A stretch of DNA of 64,000 nt from Candidatus Gallimonas merdae (GTDB lineage: Bacteria; Bacillota; Clostridia; Christensenellales; Borkfalkiaceae), in assembly GCA_904419525.1 (NCBI GenBank), contig CAJFRT010000005.1, positions 46,671-110,670 on the forward strand, in the 5' to 3' direction. Positions within the stretch are counted from its first letter, which is position 1; each line of letters begins with the position of its first letter. Under the pieces are notes generated by a model. It saw only the letters and a list, made by a program, of their open reading frames with translations, did not search any database and had not been told where the DNA came from. The position numbers and the translations under genes were made by a program. Shown here in pieces: positions 46,016 through 54,355 of the stretch.

Positions 46016-48145
46016 ATGGAATCGATCCTCATGAAGATCTACGAATATTATACGGGTGCCGACCGGGACATGCTGCTGCATGCCTATGACTTCGCGCGCG
46101 ATGCGCACCGCAACCAGAAGCGCGCCTCGGGGGAGCCCTATTTCATTCATCCGTGCGCCGTTGCGGAGATCCTGGTCGATCTCGGACTGGACGCCGATAC
46201 CGTTGCGGGCGCGCTGCTGCATGACGTCATCGAGGATACGCCCGTCACCGAGGAGGACGTCCGCCGCGAGTTCGGCGAAAGCGTTCTGACGCTCGTTTCG
46301 GGCGTCACAAAGCTCGACAAGATCGTCTTCAAATCGCAGGAAGAGGAGGAGGCCGAAAACTTCCGCAAGATCTTCATCGCGATGGCGAAGGACATCCGCG
46401 TGATCATCATCAAACTTGCCGACCGGCTGCACAACATGCGTTCGCTGAATTTCCTGTCCAAGGAGCGCCAGCAGAAGATGGCGCGCGAGACGCTGGATAT
46501 CTATGCGCCGATCGCGGGACGTCTGGGTATTTCGCAGATCAAGTGCGAGCTGGAGGACCTCTGCCTCAAATATCTCGATCCCGCCGCCTTTGAATATCTG
46601 GTCGAAAATATCCATCAGAAGTTGGAGGAGCGCAACCGCTTCGTCGATTTCGTCGTGGAAGAGATCAACGGCATTCTGGAAGAGAGCAACATTCACGGCG
46701 AGGTGTTCGGCCGGCCCAAACACTTCTACTCCATCTATAAAAAGATGAAGGACAAGCACAAGACGCTCGATCAGATCTACGATTTGACCGCCGTCAGGGT
46801 CATCGTCGGAACGGTGGACGAGTGTTATGAGGTATTCGGCAAGATCCACAAGAAGTGGAAGCCCGTCCCGGGGCGCATCAAGGACTATATCGCGACCCCC
46901 AAACCCAACCTCTATCAGTCGCTGCACACCACCGTCGTCACCAACTTCGGCCAGCCGTTCGAGATCCAGATCAGGACGGAAGAGATGCACCGCACGGCGG
47001 AATACGGTATCGCGGCACACTGGAAGTATAAGGAAAACCGCAGCGAGGAGACGTCGCTCGATCAGCGCATCGCGTGGATCCGCGAGGTCATGGAGCTGCA
47101 GGGCGGCCTCAAGGATTCCAAGGAATTCATGGACACCGTCAAGGGCGAGCTGTACAGCACGGAACTGCTCGTGTTCACGCCGCAGAGCAAGGTCATTTCG
47201 CTCCCTGCCGGCGCGACGCCCGTCGACTTCGCCTATGCCATTCACTCGGAAGTGGGCAACCGCTGTACGGGGGCCAAGGTCAACGGCAAGATCGTCCCGC
47301 TCAACACCAGGCTGGAAACGGGCGACGTGGTGGAGATCATCACTTCCCCGAATAGCAAGGGCCCGTCCAGGGACTGGCTCAAATTCATCAAGTCCTCGTC
47401 CGCGCGCGCCAAGATCAAATCCTTCTACAAGAAGGAGATGAAGGAGGAAAATATCCGCCTGGGGCGCAGCATGATGGAGGAGGCGGCCAAGCGCAAGGGC
47501 ATGTCGCTCTCGGAGCTCGTCACGCCGGAGAGCTTCAAAAAGGTCTCCGAAAAACTTTCGTTCGATACGCCCGACGAGATGTATTCCGCAATCGGCTACG
47601 GCGCGGTGACCGTCAACCAGGTCATTTTCAAGCTGCTCGACTATTTCCGGAAAGAGGCGCCGGCGCCCATCATTCCGCAGCCGTTCAAGGCGAAGAACGC
47701 CAAGGGTTCTGTCACCATCAACGGTATGACGGGCATGCTCGTCTCCTTTGCGGGCTGCTGTTCCCCTGTGCCGGGCGACGACATCGTCGGCTTCGTCACG
47801 CGCGGCAGGGGGATCGTCGTCCACAGAAAGGACTGCCCCAACATGAAGAATGCCGATCCGGCGCGGCTGCAGGCCGCCGAATGGATCGTCAGGGAGGGGG
47901 AGGCCCGCTTCAAGGCGGCGATCGTCGTCACGGCCGAAGATCAGGGCGCCGCGCTCTCCGCGATCTCCGCATCGGTGTCCGAAATGAAGCTGGAGATCAC
48001 CTCCATCAACGGCAGATATGATAAAAACGGTTCGGCGATCGTCGATGTGACGGTCAGCCTTCTGAGCCGGCAGGACGTCGAAGTCCTCATCGGCAAGATC
48101 AGGGCGCACGCAAAGATCCTCGACGTGCGCAGAATGGCAAACTGA
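46016..48145 (+). CDS. rel: Bifunctional (p)ppGpp synthetase/hydrolase Rel
   Basis: 709 residues. HD hydrolase domain with HPCAVAEIL and LLHDVIEDT; synthetase domain with GRPKHFYSIYKKM and NLYQSLHTTV. The charge motif in PGRIKDYIATPK is RxKD, typical of bifunctional Rel rather than ExDD RelA. TGS domain (VFTPQSKVISLPAGATPVDF), zinc-finger region (SFAGCCSPVPGDDIVGF) and C-terminal ACT domain follow. It senses amino-acid starvation on the ribosome. Only 1 nt separates the recJ stop and this ATG; GAGGAG is upstream. Confidence 0.97.
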   Translation: MESILMKIYEYYTGADRDMLLHAYDFARDAHRNQKRASGEPYFIHPCAVAEILVDLGLDADTVAGALLHDVIEDTPVTEEDVRREFGESVLTLVSGVTKLDKIVFKSQEEEEAENFRKIFIAMAKDIRVIIIKLADRLHNMRSLNFLSKERQQKMARETLDIYAPIAGRLGISQIKCELEDLCLKYLDPAAFEYLVENIHQKLEERNRFVDFVVEEINGILEESNIHGEVFGRPKHFYSIYKKMKDKHKTLDQIYDLTAVRVIVGTVDECYEVFGKIHKKWKPVPGRIKDYIATPKPNLYQSLHTTVVTNFGQPFEIQIRTEEMHRTAEYGIAAHWKYKENRSEETSLDQRIAWIREVMELQGGLKDSKEFMDTVKGELYSTELLVFTPQSKVISLPAGATPVDFAYAIHSEVGNRCTGAKVNGKIVPLNTRLETGDVVEIITSPNSKGPSRDWLKFIKSSSARAKIKSFYKKEMKEENIRLGRSMMEEAAKRKGMSLSELVTPESFKKVSEKLSFDTPDEMYSAIGYGAVTVNQVIFKLLDYFRKEAPAPIIPQPFKAKNAKGSVTINGMTGMLVSFAGCCSPVPGDDIVGFVTRGRGIVVHRKDCPNMKNADPARLQAAEWIVREGEARFKAAIVVTAEDQGAALSAISASVSEMKLEITSINGRYDKNGSAIVDVTVSLLSRQDVEVLIGKIRAHAKILDVRRMAN

Positions 48146-48146
48146 G

Positions 48147-48752
48147 ATGCAGGTTCTGAAAATTTATCCCAAAGGGTTTGCGGCGAATACCTATCTTCTG
48201 ACGGAGGACGGCGTACATGCCGTTGCCATCGACCCCGCGCAGACGCGTATCGCGGACGAGGCCGCCCGCCGCGGACTGACCGTGACGCACGTTCTGCTCA
48301 CGCACGGCCACTTCGATCACACCGGCGGCTGTGCCGCCCTGCAGGCGGCGGGCGCCAAGGTGGGCTGTACCGAGGCGGAAAAGCCGCTGGTGCTCGGCAG
48401 CGACAACATGGCGTCGCATTTTCATGCACACGTCCCCGCTTTTTGCGTTGATTTTACCTTTCGTGACGGAGACGTGCTGCAGCTGTGCGGCATGGAGATC
48501 AGGGTCATCGCAACGCCGGGGCACACGGCGGGCGGCGCGACCTTTCTGGTCGGGGACAGACTGTTCACGGGGGACACGCTGTTTGCCGGCGACGTGGGCA
48601 GGACCGATCTTCCCACGGGCAGCGGCATACAGCTGGAGGCGAGCGTAAGGAAGCTGTATGCCCTGGAGGGGGACTTCGTCGTCTGTCCGGGGCACGGAGA
48701 GGATACGACGCTCGCATACGAGCGCCGCAACAACGGGTGGATCCGATGCTGA
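48147..48752 (+). CDS. MBL-fold metallo-hydrolase (glyoxalase II-like)
   Basis: 201 residues. The metal site THGHFDHTGG, then TPGHTAGG, FTGDTLFAGDVGRTD and PGHGEDTTLAYER give the full set of zinc/iron ligands of the glyoxalase II-like branch. The protein lacks the C-terminal GloB substrate domain, so the substrate is undefined. Its position between rel and hemZ is recurrent in Firmicutes as I recall. Starts 1 nt after rel; overlaps hemZ by 7 bp. Confidence 0.9.
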   Translation: MQVLKIYPKGFAANTYLLTEDGVHAVAIDPAQTRIADEAARRGLTVTHVLLTHGHFDHTGGCAALQAAGAKVGCTEAEKPLVLGSDNMASHFHAHVPAFCVDFTFRDGDVLQLCGMEIRVIATPGHTAGGATFLVGDRLFTGDTLFAGDVGRTDLPTGSGIQLEASVRKLYALEGDFVVCPGHGEDTTLAYERRNNGWIRC

Positions 48753-50119
48753 CGAGCGATACGAAATTTCTGGAACCCGAGCTCATGGACGTCGTGCGTC
48801 TGTTCGACGGCGCGCAGGAGCAGGACATTGCGCACACGATGCGCTATACGGGCGATGCGTTTGAAAATACCGTCACGATCGGGTCGCGCACGCGCGTCTT
48901 TTCGGATCCGGCCGAGGTGCGGGGGGAGCTGCAGTACAAGAGCCTTGCCAAGCGCTATGCGAAACTGGCGCTCTATGCCGTTCTTTTCGAGGAGACGGGC
49001 ATAACGCTTCCGTGGGGCGCGCTGACGGGCATACGTCCCACCCGCCTCGCCTATGCCGAATTGGACGAGGGACGGCCATTCGAGCCGCTCTTTGAGCGCA
49101 TGCGCGTCAGCCCCGACAATATCGCGCTCGTGCGCCGCGTCATCGCCGGTCAGAGCGGGCTTTACGAACGACGTGCGGGCAACTGCGATCTGTTTGTATC
49201 CCTTCCGTTCTGCCCGACCAAATGCGAATACTGTTCCTTTATCACCGCGCCCATTGCGGCGACGCGCAAATATCTGCCCGACTACCTTGCGGCGCTGGAA
49301 GAAGAACTTGCGGCGGCGGGGCCTCTCATCGGAAATCTGCGCTCCGTCTACATCGGCGGCGGAACGCCTTTCGCGCTCGAAGCGGAGGAACTGGAAAGGG
49401 TGCTGAAAGCCGTCGCGCCGCTCCGCACGAACGGCTGTGAATTTACGGTGGAGGCGGGCCGGCCCGATACGTTCACGCGCGAAAAGCTGGAAGTCTGTAA
49501 GGCGTCCGGCGTGACGCGCATCTGTATCAACGCGCAGAGCTTTTCCGATGAGACGCTTGCGCGCATCGGCAGAAAGCATACCGCGCAGGCGGTGCGCGAT
49601 GCGTTCGCGCTTGCCGCGCCCTACGGCTTTTCCGTCAACTGCGACCTCATTGCCGGCCTGACGGGGGAATCGTTTGAATCATTCTGCGCCAGTGTGGACG
49701 AAGCCGTCGCCCTCGCCCCCGACAACATCACCGTGCATACGCTGTGCCTGAAAAAGGGGGCGCGGCTCAAAGAGGAAACTTCCCGCCTGGAAGAAGGGCG
49801 CCTTTCGGACATGATCGCCTATTCGCGCGCGGCGCTCACCGCGGCGGGGTACGGGCCCTACTATCTCTATCGTCAGAAATACATGGCGGGCGCGCACGAG
49901 AACGTGGGCTGGGCCAAGCCCGGAACGGCGTGCGTGTACAATGTGGACGTCATGGAGGAGATCGCCGACAACCTCGCCGTCGGGGCGAACGCCGTCTCCA
50001 AAAAGCTGTTCGCGGGCGGGAAACGCATCGAACGTCACGGCAGCCCCAAGGACATTCCCACCTATCTTGCGAAGGTCCCGCAGCTGATCGGGGAGCGGAA
50101 CGCACTCTTCACGGAATAA
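48746..50119 (+). CDS. hemZ: Coproporphyrinogen dehydrogenase HemZ-like radical SAM protein
   Basis: 457 residues. The radical SAM cysteines are in FCPTKCEYC (Cys156, Cys160, Cys163), after an N-terminal domain of about 140 residues that distinguishes HemZ from HemN. IGGGTPFALEAEEL and INAQSFSDETL are typical of the HemN superfamily. It is annotated by similarity as oxygen-independent coproporphyrinogen III oxidase; with no heme genes in view, another porphyrin role is possible. The ATG lies inside the end of the MBL gene. Confidence 0.88.
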   Translation: MLTSDTKFLEPELMDVVRLFDGAQEQDIAHTMRYTGDAFENTVTIGSRTRVFSDPAEVRGELQYKSLAKRYAKLALYAVLFEETGITLPWGALTGIRPTRLAYAELDEGRPFEPLFERMRVSPDNIALVRRVIAGQSGLYERRAGNCDLFVSLPFCPTKCEYCSFITAPIAATRKYLPDYLAALEEELAAAGPLIGNLRSVYIGGGTPFALEAEELERVLKAVAPLRTNGCEFTVEAGRPDTFTREKLEVCKASGVTRICINAQSFSDETLARIGRKHTAQAVRDAFALAAPYGFSVNCDLIAGLTGESFESFCASVDEAVALAPDNITVHTLCLKKGARLKEETSRLEEGRLSDMIAYSRAALTAAGYGPYYLYRQKYMAGAHENVGWAKPGTACVYNVDVMEEIADNLAVGANAVSKKLFAGGKRIERHGSPKDIPTYLAKVPQLIGERNALFTE

Positions 50120-50121
50120 AA

Positions 50122-50148
50122 AACAGCCCGCGTTTTTCGCGGGCTGTG
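50122..50148. terminator. Bidirectional terminator after hemZ
   Basis: ACAGCCCGCG-TTTTT-CGCGGGCTGT. On the minus strand the stem is followed by TTTTTTATT, on the plus strand only by mixed bases, so it is stronger for the convergent minus-strand gene. Confidence 0.75.
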
Positions 50149-50159
50149 CTCGTTTACGG

Positions 50160-50651
50160 TTATTTTTTGATCGGGGTGCCGCAATAGGGGCAGGTCTTGC
50201 TGTCCTTCGTGTAGAGGAAGCGGGCGCCGCATGCGGTGCATTCTGCATAGAGCTCCTGCTTGCCGAGCTCGCGGTTTTCGTTGAGAATGAGCGTGTCGCC
50301 TTCCCGCTTGATCCCCGGCAGGTACCGTTTCTGAAAACACAGGTCGAGTTTATTGCGGACGTCCTTTTCGGACATGGAAAGCTGCACGGCGATCTCGTTC
50401 ACCGTATGCAGATGTTCCTCCATGACGGCGCTCACAATGCGCTGCAGCGCTTTTCTGGGCGCATAGACGATTGCCCAGCCGATCGGCGTGCCGTAAAATC
50501 CGACGACAAGCAGGCCGATGCCGACTCCCCAGACGGCCGGTTGTGAAATGGCGAATCCGACGCCCATCATCGCGCCGCCGAGCGGCAGGCAGAGGGTGAG
50601 GATCACACACAGGATGAGACTTTTGCGCAAGGCTTTCTGAATGGGCTGCAT
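50160..50651 (-). CDS. Uncharacterised membrane protein with zinc ribbon
   Basis: 163 residues, family not recognised. Two hydrophobic helices (about 12-32 and 39-62) are followed by a soluble part. A segment TVNEIAVQLSMSEKDVRNKL resembles a small helix-turn-helix or winged-helix arm. The end is a zinc ribbon with CTACG and CPYCG pairs. Membrane-anchored zinc-ribbon proteins are often regulators or adaptors, but nothing here fixes a role. It has its own promoter, divergent from the gene at 50809. Confidence 0.7.
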   Translation of the reverse strand: MQPIQKALRKSLILCVILTLCLPLGGAMMGVGFAISQPAVWGVGIGLLVVGFYGTPIGWAIVYAPRKALQRIVSAVMEEHLHTVNEIAVQLSMSEKDVRNKLDLCFQKRYLPGIKREGDTLILNENRELGKQELYAECTACGARFLYTKDSKTCPYCGTPIKK

Positions 50652-50677
50652 AGTTTCCCCCGGAAGCGTTTTTTATC

Positions 50678-50706
50678 ATTATAATATTTTTTGCATCGTT
50701 TGTCAA
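50678..50706 (-). promoter_or_regulatory. Promoter of the zinc-ribbon membrane protein
   Basis: Minus strand TTGACA (50706-50701), 17-bp spacer, TATAAT (50683-50678). Confidence 0.85.
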
Positions 50707-50735
50707 TAAGGGCGCGACAATCTTGCCTGCGCATC

Positions 50736-50764
50736 TTGACAAAAGGGACGCGCTGTGGTATAGT
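50736..50764 (+). promoter_or_regulatory. Promoter of the 143-residue protein
   Basis: TTGACA (50736-50741), 17-bp spacer, TATAGT (50759-50764), back to back with the minus-strand promoter. Confidence 0.85.
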
Positions 50765-50808
50765 TGTGACAGGGTCCGGGTGTATTTGTCTCCCGGAGGA
50801 GGATCGCT

Positions 50809-51240
50809 ATGACAACGGAACAGATCATCATTACAGTTCTTGCGGTTGCGCTTGCGGCGGCCCTTGTGTTTGCCGTTGTGATGTGCGCAAAATACCGTGC
50901 GGAAAAGAACAGGCGCACATCGGGTTCACGCTATGCGGAGGAAGTCATCGTAAAAGACGGCGTGCGCTATTCCGCCGATCCGTCCGTCGAACGGGGCGGC
51001 GCGGCGAACGTCTCGCATGCGGAGGGTGATTTTGTGCTGGCGGCCGGCAAGACATACCGCGCGCAGAAGGACGGGGAACTGCTCCCCGGCACCTATACGC
51101 TGCTTGCGTCCAACGACGCCGCGCACACCTTCAAACTGCGCGTCGGCGGGCTCGTGCGCAATTTTTCGCACGGGGATACCATCGTTTTGAAGGACGGCGA
51201 GGAGATCTGCGCCGTGAGCGGCTCCGTCATTCTCAGATAA
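50809..51240 (+). CDS. Uncharacterised membrane-anchored protein
   Basis: 143 residues, not recognised. One N-terminal helix (about 5-27, IIITVLAVALAAALVFAVVM) with a basic cytosolic-side segment after it, then a soluble beta-rich domain of about 100 residues. The segment TYRAQKDGELLPGTYTLLAS with a following GLVRNFSHGDTIVLKDGEEI resembles small beta-barrel or FHA-like surface folds, but this is only an impression. GGAGGAGG lies 7 nt before the ATG. It has its own promoter and terminator. Confidence 0.72.
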   Translation: MTTEQIIITVLAVALAAALVFAVVMCAKYRAEKNRRTSGSRYAEEVIVKDGVRYSADPSVERGGAANVSHAEGDFVLAAGKTYRAQKDGELLPGTYTLLASNDAAHTFKLRVGGLVRNFSHGDTIVLKDGEEICAVSGSVILR

Positions 51241-51308
51241 CCGCCGCCGCATATGTCCTGCGGGACACGGGGCGGGGAAATTACGCGAATATGCACCGGA
51301 AACAATAT

Positions 51309-51347
51309 GCGCCGGCGGGCAACTGTCCGCCGGCGCCTGTCATTTTT
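51309..51347 (+). terminator. Terminator after the 143-residue protein
   Basis: GCGCCGGCGG and CCGCCGGCGC form a perfect 10-bp stem with an 8-nt loop, then TTTTT after 6 nt. The rest of 51241-51431 holds nothing recognisable. Confidence 0.7.
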
Positions 51348-51431
51348 CCGCAGCTGATACAAAAACGCGGCGCCGATTTCAAATAACGTGCAAAATCTTT
51401 TTTGAAAAGAGGGGAAAGCACGGGAAAATCT

Positions 51432-51460
51432 TTGACAATCGTCTGAAAAAGTGTTAATAT
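51432..51460 (+). promoter_or_regulatory. rpsO promoter
   Basis: TTGACA (51432-51437), 17-bp spacer, TAATAT (51455-51460). Confidence 0.8.
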
Positions 51461-51466
51461 AGGTGC

Positions 51467-51544
51467 TGACGTATGCGAGGAGGGCGGCTCTCCACCGTGC
51501 TCTTGGCATGCGCGACGAAATATTCCATAGGAGGATAAACGCAA
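51467..51544 (+). promoter_or_regulatory. rpsO 5' leader, possible S15 autoregulatory site
   Basis: About 78 nt between the expected RNA start and the ATG, including complementary segments such as GGAGGGCGGCTC/CCACC and GGCATGCGC. rpsO leaders bind S15 in many bacteria. I cannot assign this one to a known structural class. Confidence 0.35.
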
Positions 51545-51799
51545 ATGGAAAAGCAGGAGATCATCGCCAAGTTCGCCGCTCACGAGGGGGACACGGGTTC
51601 GCCCGAAGTGCAGATCGCGCTTCTGACCGAACGCATCAACCACCTCAACGAGCACCTCAAGGAGCACAAGCACGACAATCACTCCAGACGCGGACTGCTG
51701 AAAATGGTCGGCCGCCGCAGGGGGCTTCTTGACTATCTCAAGGCGAAAGACATCGAGCGTTACAGAGCTGTGATCGCGGCGCTCGAACTCAGAAAGTGA
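51545..51799 (+). CDS. rpsO: 30S ribosomal protein S15
   Basis: 84 residues. The family pattern is complete: [20 protein letters not shown], the [12 protein letters not shown] signature with conserved HxxDxHSRR, and [11 protein letters not shown]15 binds the 16S rRNA central domain early in assembly. AGGAGG is 7-8 nt upstream. pnp follows, the classical bacterial order. Confidence 0.98.
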   Translation: MEKQEIIAKFAAHEGDTGSPEVQIALLTERINHLNEHLKEHKHDNHSRRGLLKMVGRRRGLLDYLKAKDIERYRAVIAALELRK

Positions 51800-51811
51800 G
51801 GCTTTGAAAAG

Positions 51812-51837
51812 GAGCGGCTTTTTGCCGCTCTTTTTTT
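51812..51837 (+). terminator. rpsO terminator
   Basis: GAGCGGC-TTTTT-GCCGCTC followed by seven T residues. Confidence 0.9.
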
Positions 51838-51862
51838 GGAATTCCCGCGGGGATTCCCCATC

Positions 51863-51889
51863 GTTTCTGTGCCGTCGGGGCGCAGAGAC
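51863..51889 (+). promoter_or_regulatory. pnp leader hairpin
   Basis: GTTTCTGTGCC-GTCGG-GGCGCAGAGAC makes an 11-bp stem with two G-U pairs, 40 nt before the pnp ATG. In enterobacteria RNase III cleaves such a leader stem to start PNPase autoregulation; whether it happens here is unknown. No separate pnp promoter is evident, so transcription may read through from rpsO. Confidence 0.45.
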
Positions 51890-51929
51890 AAAGAACGACA
51901 GGCGTTAAAGATAAGGAGATAAAAAAACA

Positions 51930-54026
51930 ATGAACTACCAGGAATTCAGAATGACCGTCGGCGGCCGCGAGGTCGTCATCGAGACGGGCAAGTACACGGA
52001 GCAGGCGAACGGTTCGTGCGTTGTGCGCTGCGGCGAGACCGCCGTCATGGTGACGGTCTGCATGTCCAAGACGCCGAGGGACGGCATCGACTTCTTCCCC
52101 CTGCAGGTGGACTATGAAGAGAAGATGTACGCAGTCGGGAAGATCCCCGGCAGCTTCAAGCGCAGAGAGGGCAGGGCAAGCGACAAGGCGATCCTGACCG
52201 CGCGCCTCATCGACAGGCCTCTTCGCCCCCTGTTCCCCAAGGGACTTTTCAACGATGTGGTCGTCGTGGCGACGGCACTCTCCGTTGAACCCGACGTGAG
52301 CCCCGAACCTCTTGCCATGATCGGTTCCTCCGTCGCGCTCTCGATCTCCGATATTCCCTGGGGCGGCCCCACGGGTTCGGTCGTCGTGGGTCTTGTGGAC
52401 GGCGAGTACGTCATCAACCCCGATGCCGCACAGCGCGAAAAGAGCACCATTCACCTCAACCTTGCCGGCATGAAGGACGCCATCCTCATGATCGAGGCGG
52501 GTGCGGACGAGGTCTCGAACGACGAGATGGTCGGCGCGATCATGTTCGGTCAGCAGGAAATTTCCAGGATCTGCAAGTTTATCGAGGAAGTCGTCGTCCC
52601 TGCGGCCGGCAAACCCAAACAGCAGATCGAACTCTATCACATTCCCGAAGAGCTCGACGCCGCGGTGCGCGAATATGCTTCGGACAAGCTGGACTGGGCG
52701 CTCGACACCTTTGACCGACAGGAGCGCGAGGCGCGCCAGGACGAGGCGGAAAAGGAGATCCTCGAGCACTTTGCCGAGATCTATCCGGACAACACGCGCG
52801 AGCTGAAGGATTCCATTTACTATCTGACCAAGGAGAAGGTGCGCGCTAAAATTTTCGACAAGGGGATCCGCCCCGACGGAAGAGGCCTGAAAGACGTGCG
52901 CCCCATCTGGTGCGAGCGGCACGTCCTGCCCCGCGTCCACGGCAGCGCCGTATTCACGCGCGGACAGACGCAGACGCTCACCACCTGCACGCTTGGCATG
53001 CTTGCCGACGCGCAGAAGCTGGAGGGGCTGGACGACGAGACGAACAAGCGCTACATGCATCAGTATAACTTCCCCGGCTACTGCACGGGCGAGGCAAAGG
53101 CGATCCGCGGCGCGGGCAGGCGCGAGATCGGGCACGGTGCGCTTGCCGAGCGCGCTCTCATTCCCGTGCTTCCCTCCGTGGAGGAGTTCCCTTACGCGAT
53201 CCGCGTCGTCAACGACATTCTCTCTTCCAACGGCTCTTCGTCGATGGCGTCCGTGTGCGGCTCGACGATGGCGCTGATGGACGCGGGCGTTCCCATCAAA
53301 GCGCCCGTCGCGGGCGTTGCCATGGGCCTGATCAAGAATCAGGAGACGGGCGAATTCCGCGTCATGACCGACATTCAGGGGCTTGAGGACTTCCTCGGCG
53401 ACATGGACTTCAAGGTGGCGGGCACGCAGAAGGGCATCACCGCCATTCAGATGGATATCAAGATCAAGGGCATCTCGGAAGAGATCATGCACACCGCGAT
53501 CGAGCAGGCAAACGAGGGCAGAACGTTCATTCTCGGCAAGATGCTCGAATGCGTGCCGGAAGTCTCTCCGGAACTGTCCAAGTACGCGCCCCGCATCATT
53601 TCCTTCCGGATCGATCCCGAAAAGATCGGCGACGTGGTCGGCAAGCAGGGCAAGGTCATCAATTCGATCATTGCCGAGACGGGCACCAAGATCGACATCG
53701 AGGACGACGGCACCGTCTGCATCGCGTCCTTCGGCGATTCGGAAGCGGCGCTCCGCGCCAAGGCGATCGTCGAGAGCATCGTGCGCGATCCCGAAGTGGG
53801 CGATATGTTCATCGGGCGCGTCGTGCGCATTCTCTCCACCATGGGCGCATTCGTCGAGTTTGCACCCGGCAAAGACGGCATGATCCATATCTCCAAAATG
53901 GCCGATCACCGCATCGAGAAGGTGGAGGACGTGCTTGCGATCGGCGACGTGGTCAAAGTCAAGATCATCAAGATCGGCGAGAAGGGCATCGACTTCAAGC
54001 TGATGGAAAAACTGGATATCGCGTAA
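51930..54026 (+). CDS. pnp: Polyribonucleotide nucleotidyltransferase
   Basis: 698 residues. Phosphorolytic 3'-5' exoribonuclease. Two RNase PH-like domains (about 5-210 and 310-530) separated by a helical domain; substrate motifs FFPLQVDYEEK, LIDRPLRPLFPKG and SSNGSSSMASVCG. KH domain with IDPEKIGDVVGKQGKVIN and S1 domain with GRVVRILSTMGAFVEF follow. Single strong AAGGAG site. Standard length. Confidence 0.98.
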   Translation: MNYQEFRMTVGGREVVIETGKYTEQANGSCVVRCGETAVMVTVCMSKTPRDGIDFFPLQVDYEEKMYAVGKIPGSFKRREGRASDKAILTARLIDRPLRPLFPKGLFNDVVVVATALSVEPDVSPEPLAMIGSSVALSISDIPWGGPTGSVVVGLVDGEYVINPDAAQREKSTIHLNLAGMKDAILMIEAGADEVSNDEMVGAIMFGQQEISRICKFIEEVVVPAAGKPKQQIELYHIPEELDAAVREYASDKLDWALDTFDRQEREARQDEAEKEILEHFAEIYPDNTRELKDSIYYLTKEKVRAKIFDKGIRPDGRGLKDVRPIWCERHVLPRVHGSAVFTRGQTQTLTTCTLGMLADAQKLEGLDDETNKRYMHQYNFPGYCTGEAKAIRGAGRREIGHGALAERALIPVLPSVEEFPYAIRVVNDILSSNGSSSMASVCGSTMALMDAGVPIKAPVAGVAMGLIKNQETGEFRVMTDIQGLEDFLGDMDFKVAGTQKGITAIQMDIKIKGISEEIMHTAIEQANEGRTFILGKMLECVPEVSPELSKYAPRIISFRIDPEKIGDVVGKQGKVINSIIAETGTKIDIEDDGTVCIASFGDSEAALRAKAIVESIVRDPEVGDMFIGRVVRILSTMGAFVEFAPGKDGMIHISKMADHRIEKVEDVLAIGDVVKVKIIKIGEKGIDFKLMEKLDIA

Positions 54027-54034
54027 ACGTCAGA

Positions 54035-54060
54035 AAAGCCGCACACGTGTGCGGCTTTTT
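54035..54060 (+). terminator. pnp terminator
   Basis: A 24-bp perfect palindrome, AAAGCCGCACAC plus complement, continuing into T residues. Confidence 0.9.
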
Positions 54061-54174
54061 GTTTTATGAGCGTGTACAATGTCAGAACGGCGGCGGTTTC
54101 CGGCGCCGTTTTCGGGGCACGCCGCCGTCATTGCAGGGAAAGGGACGCGGAAATCAGGGATTCTCGGTATGCGT

Positions 54175-54209
54175 TGCGCCGCCGCACATCTGTGCGGCGG
54201 CGCATTTTT
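54175..54209 (+). terminator. Second terminator downstream of pnp
   Basis: TGCGCCGCCGCACA-TC-TGTGCGGCGGCGCA, a perfect 14-bp stem, followed by TTTTT. It lies 115 nt after the pnp terminator with no gene between. A TACAAT at about 54079 without a good -35 box is the only hint of a start for a small RNA. Confidence 0.85.
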
Positions 54210-54281
54210 GTTCAAAACGGCATGGTTTTCGGAAAAGTAGGTGAAAAAAGGGCGGAAACCGCCGCTCCGTGGACGGACGGT

Positions 54282-54310
54282 TTGACAAAATCCGAAAAAT
54301 ATGGTAAGAT
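54282..54310 (+). promoter_or_regulatory. Citrate synthase promoter
   Basis: TTGACA (54282-54287), 17-bp spacer, TAAGAT (54305-54310). Confidence 0.75.
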
Positions 54311-54355
54311 AATAACAGTTATGTGCACGATGGGCATGACAAAGGAGGCAAAGAT

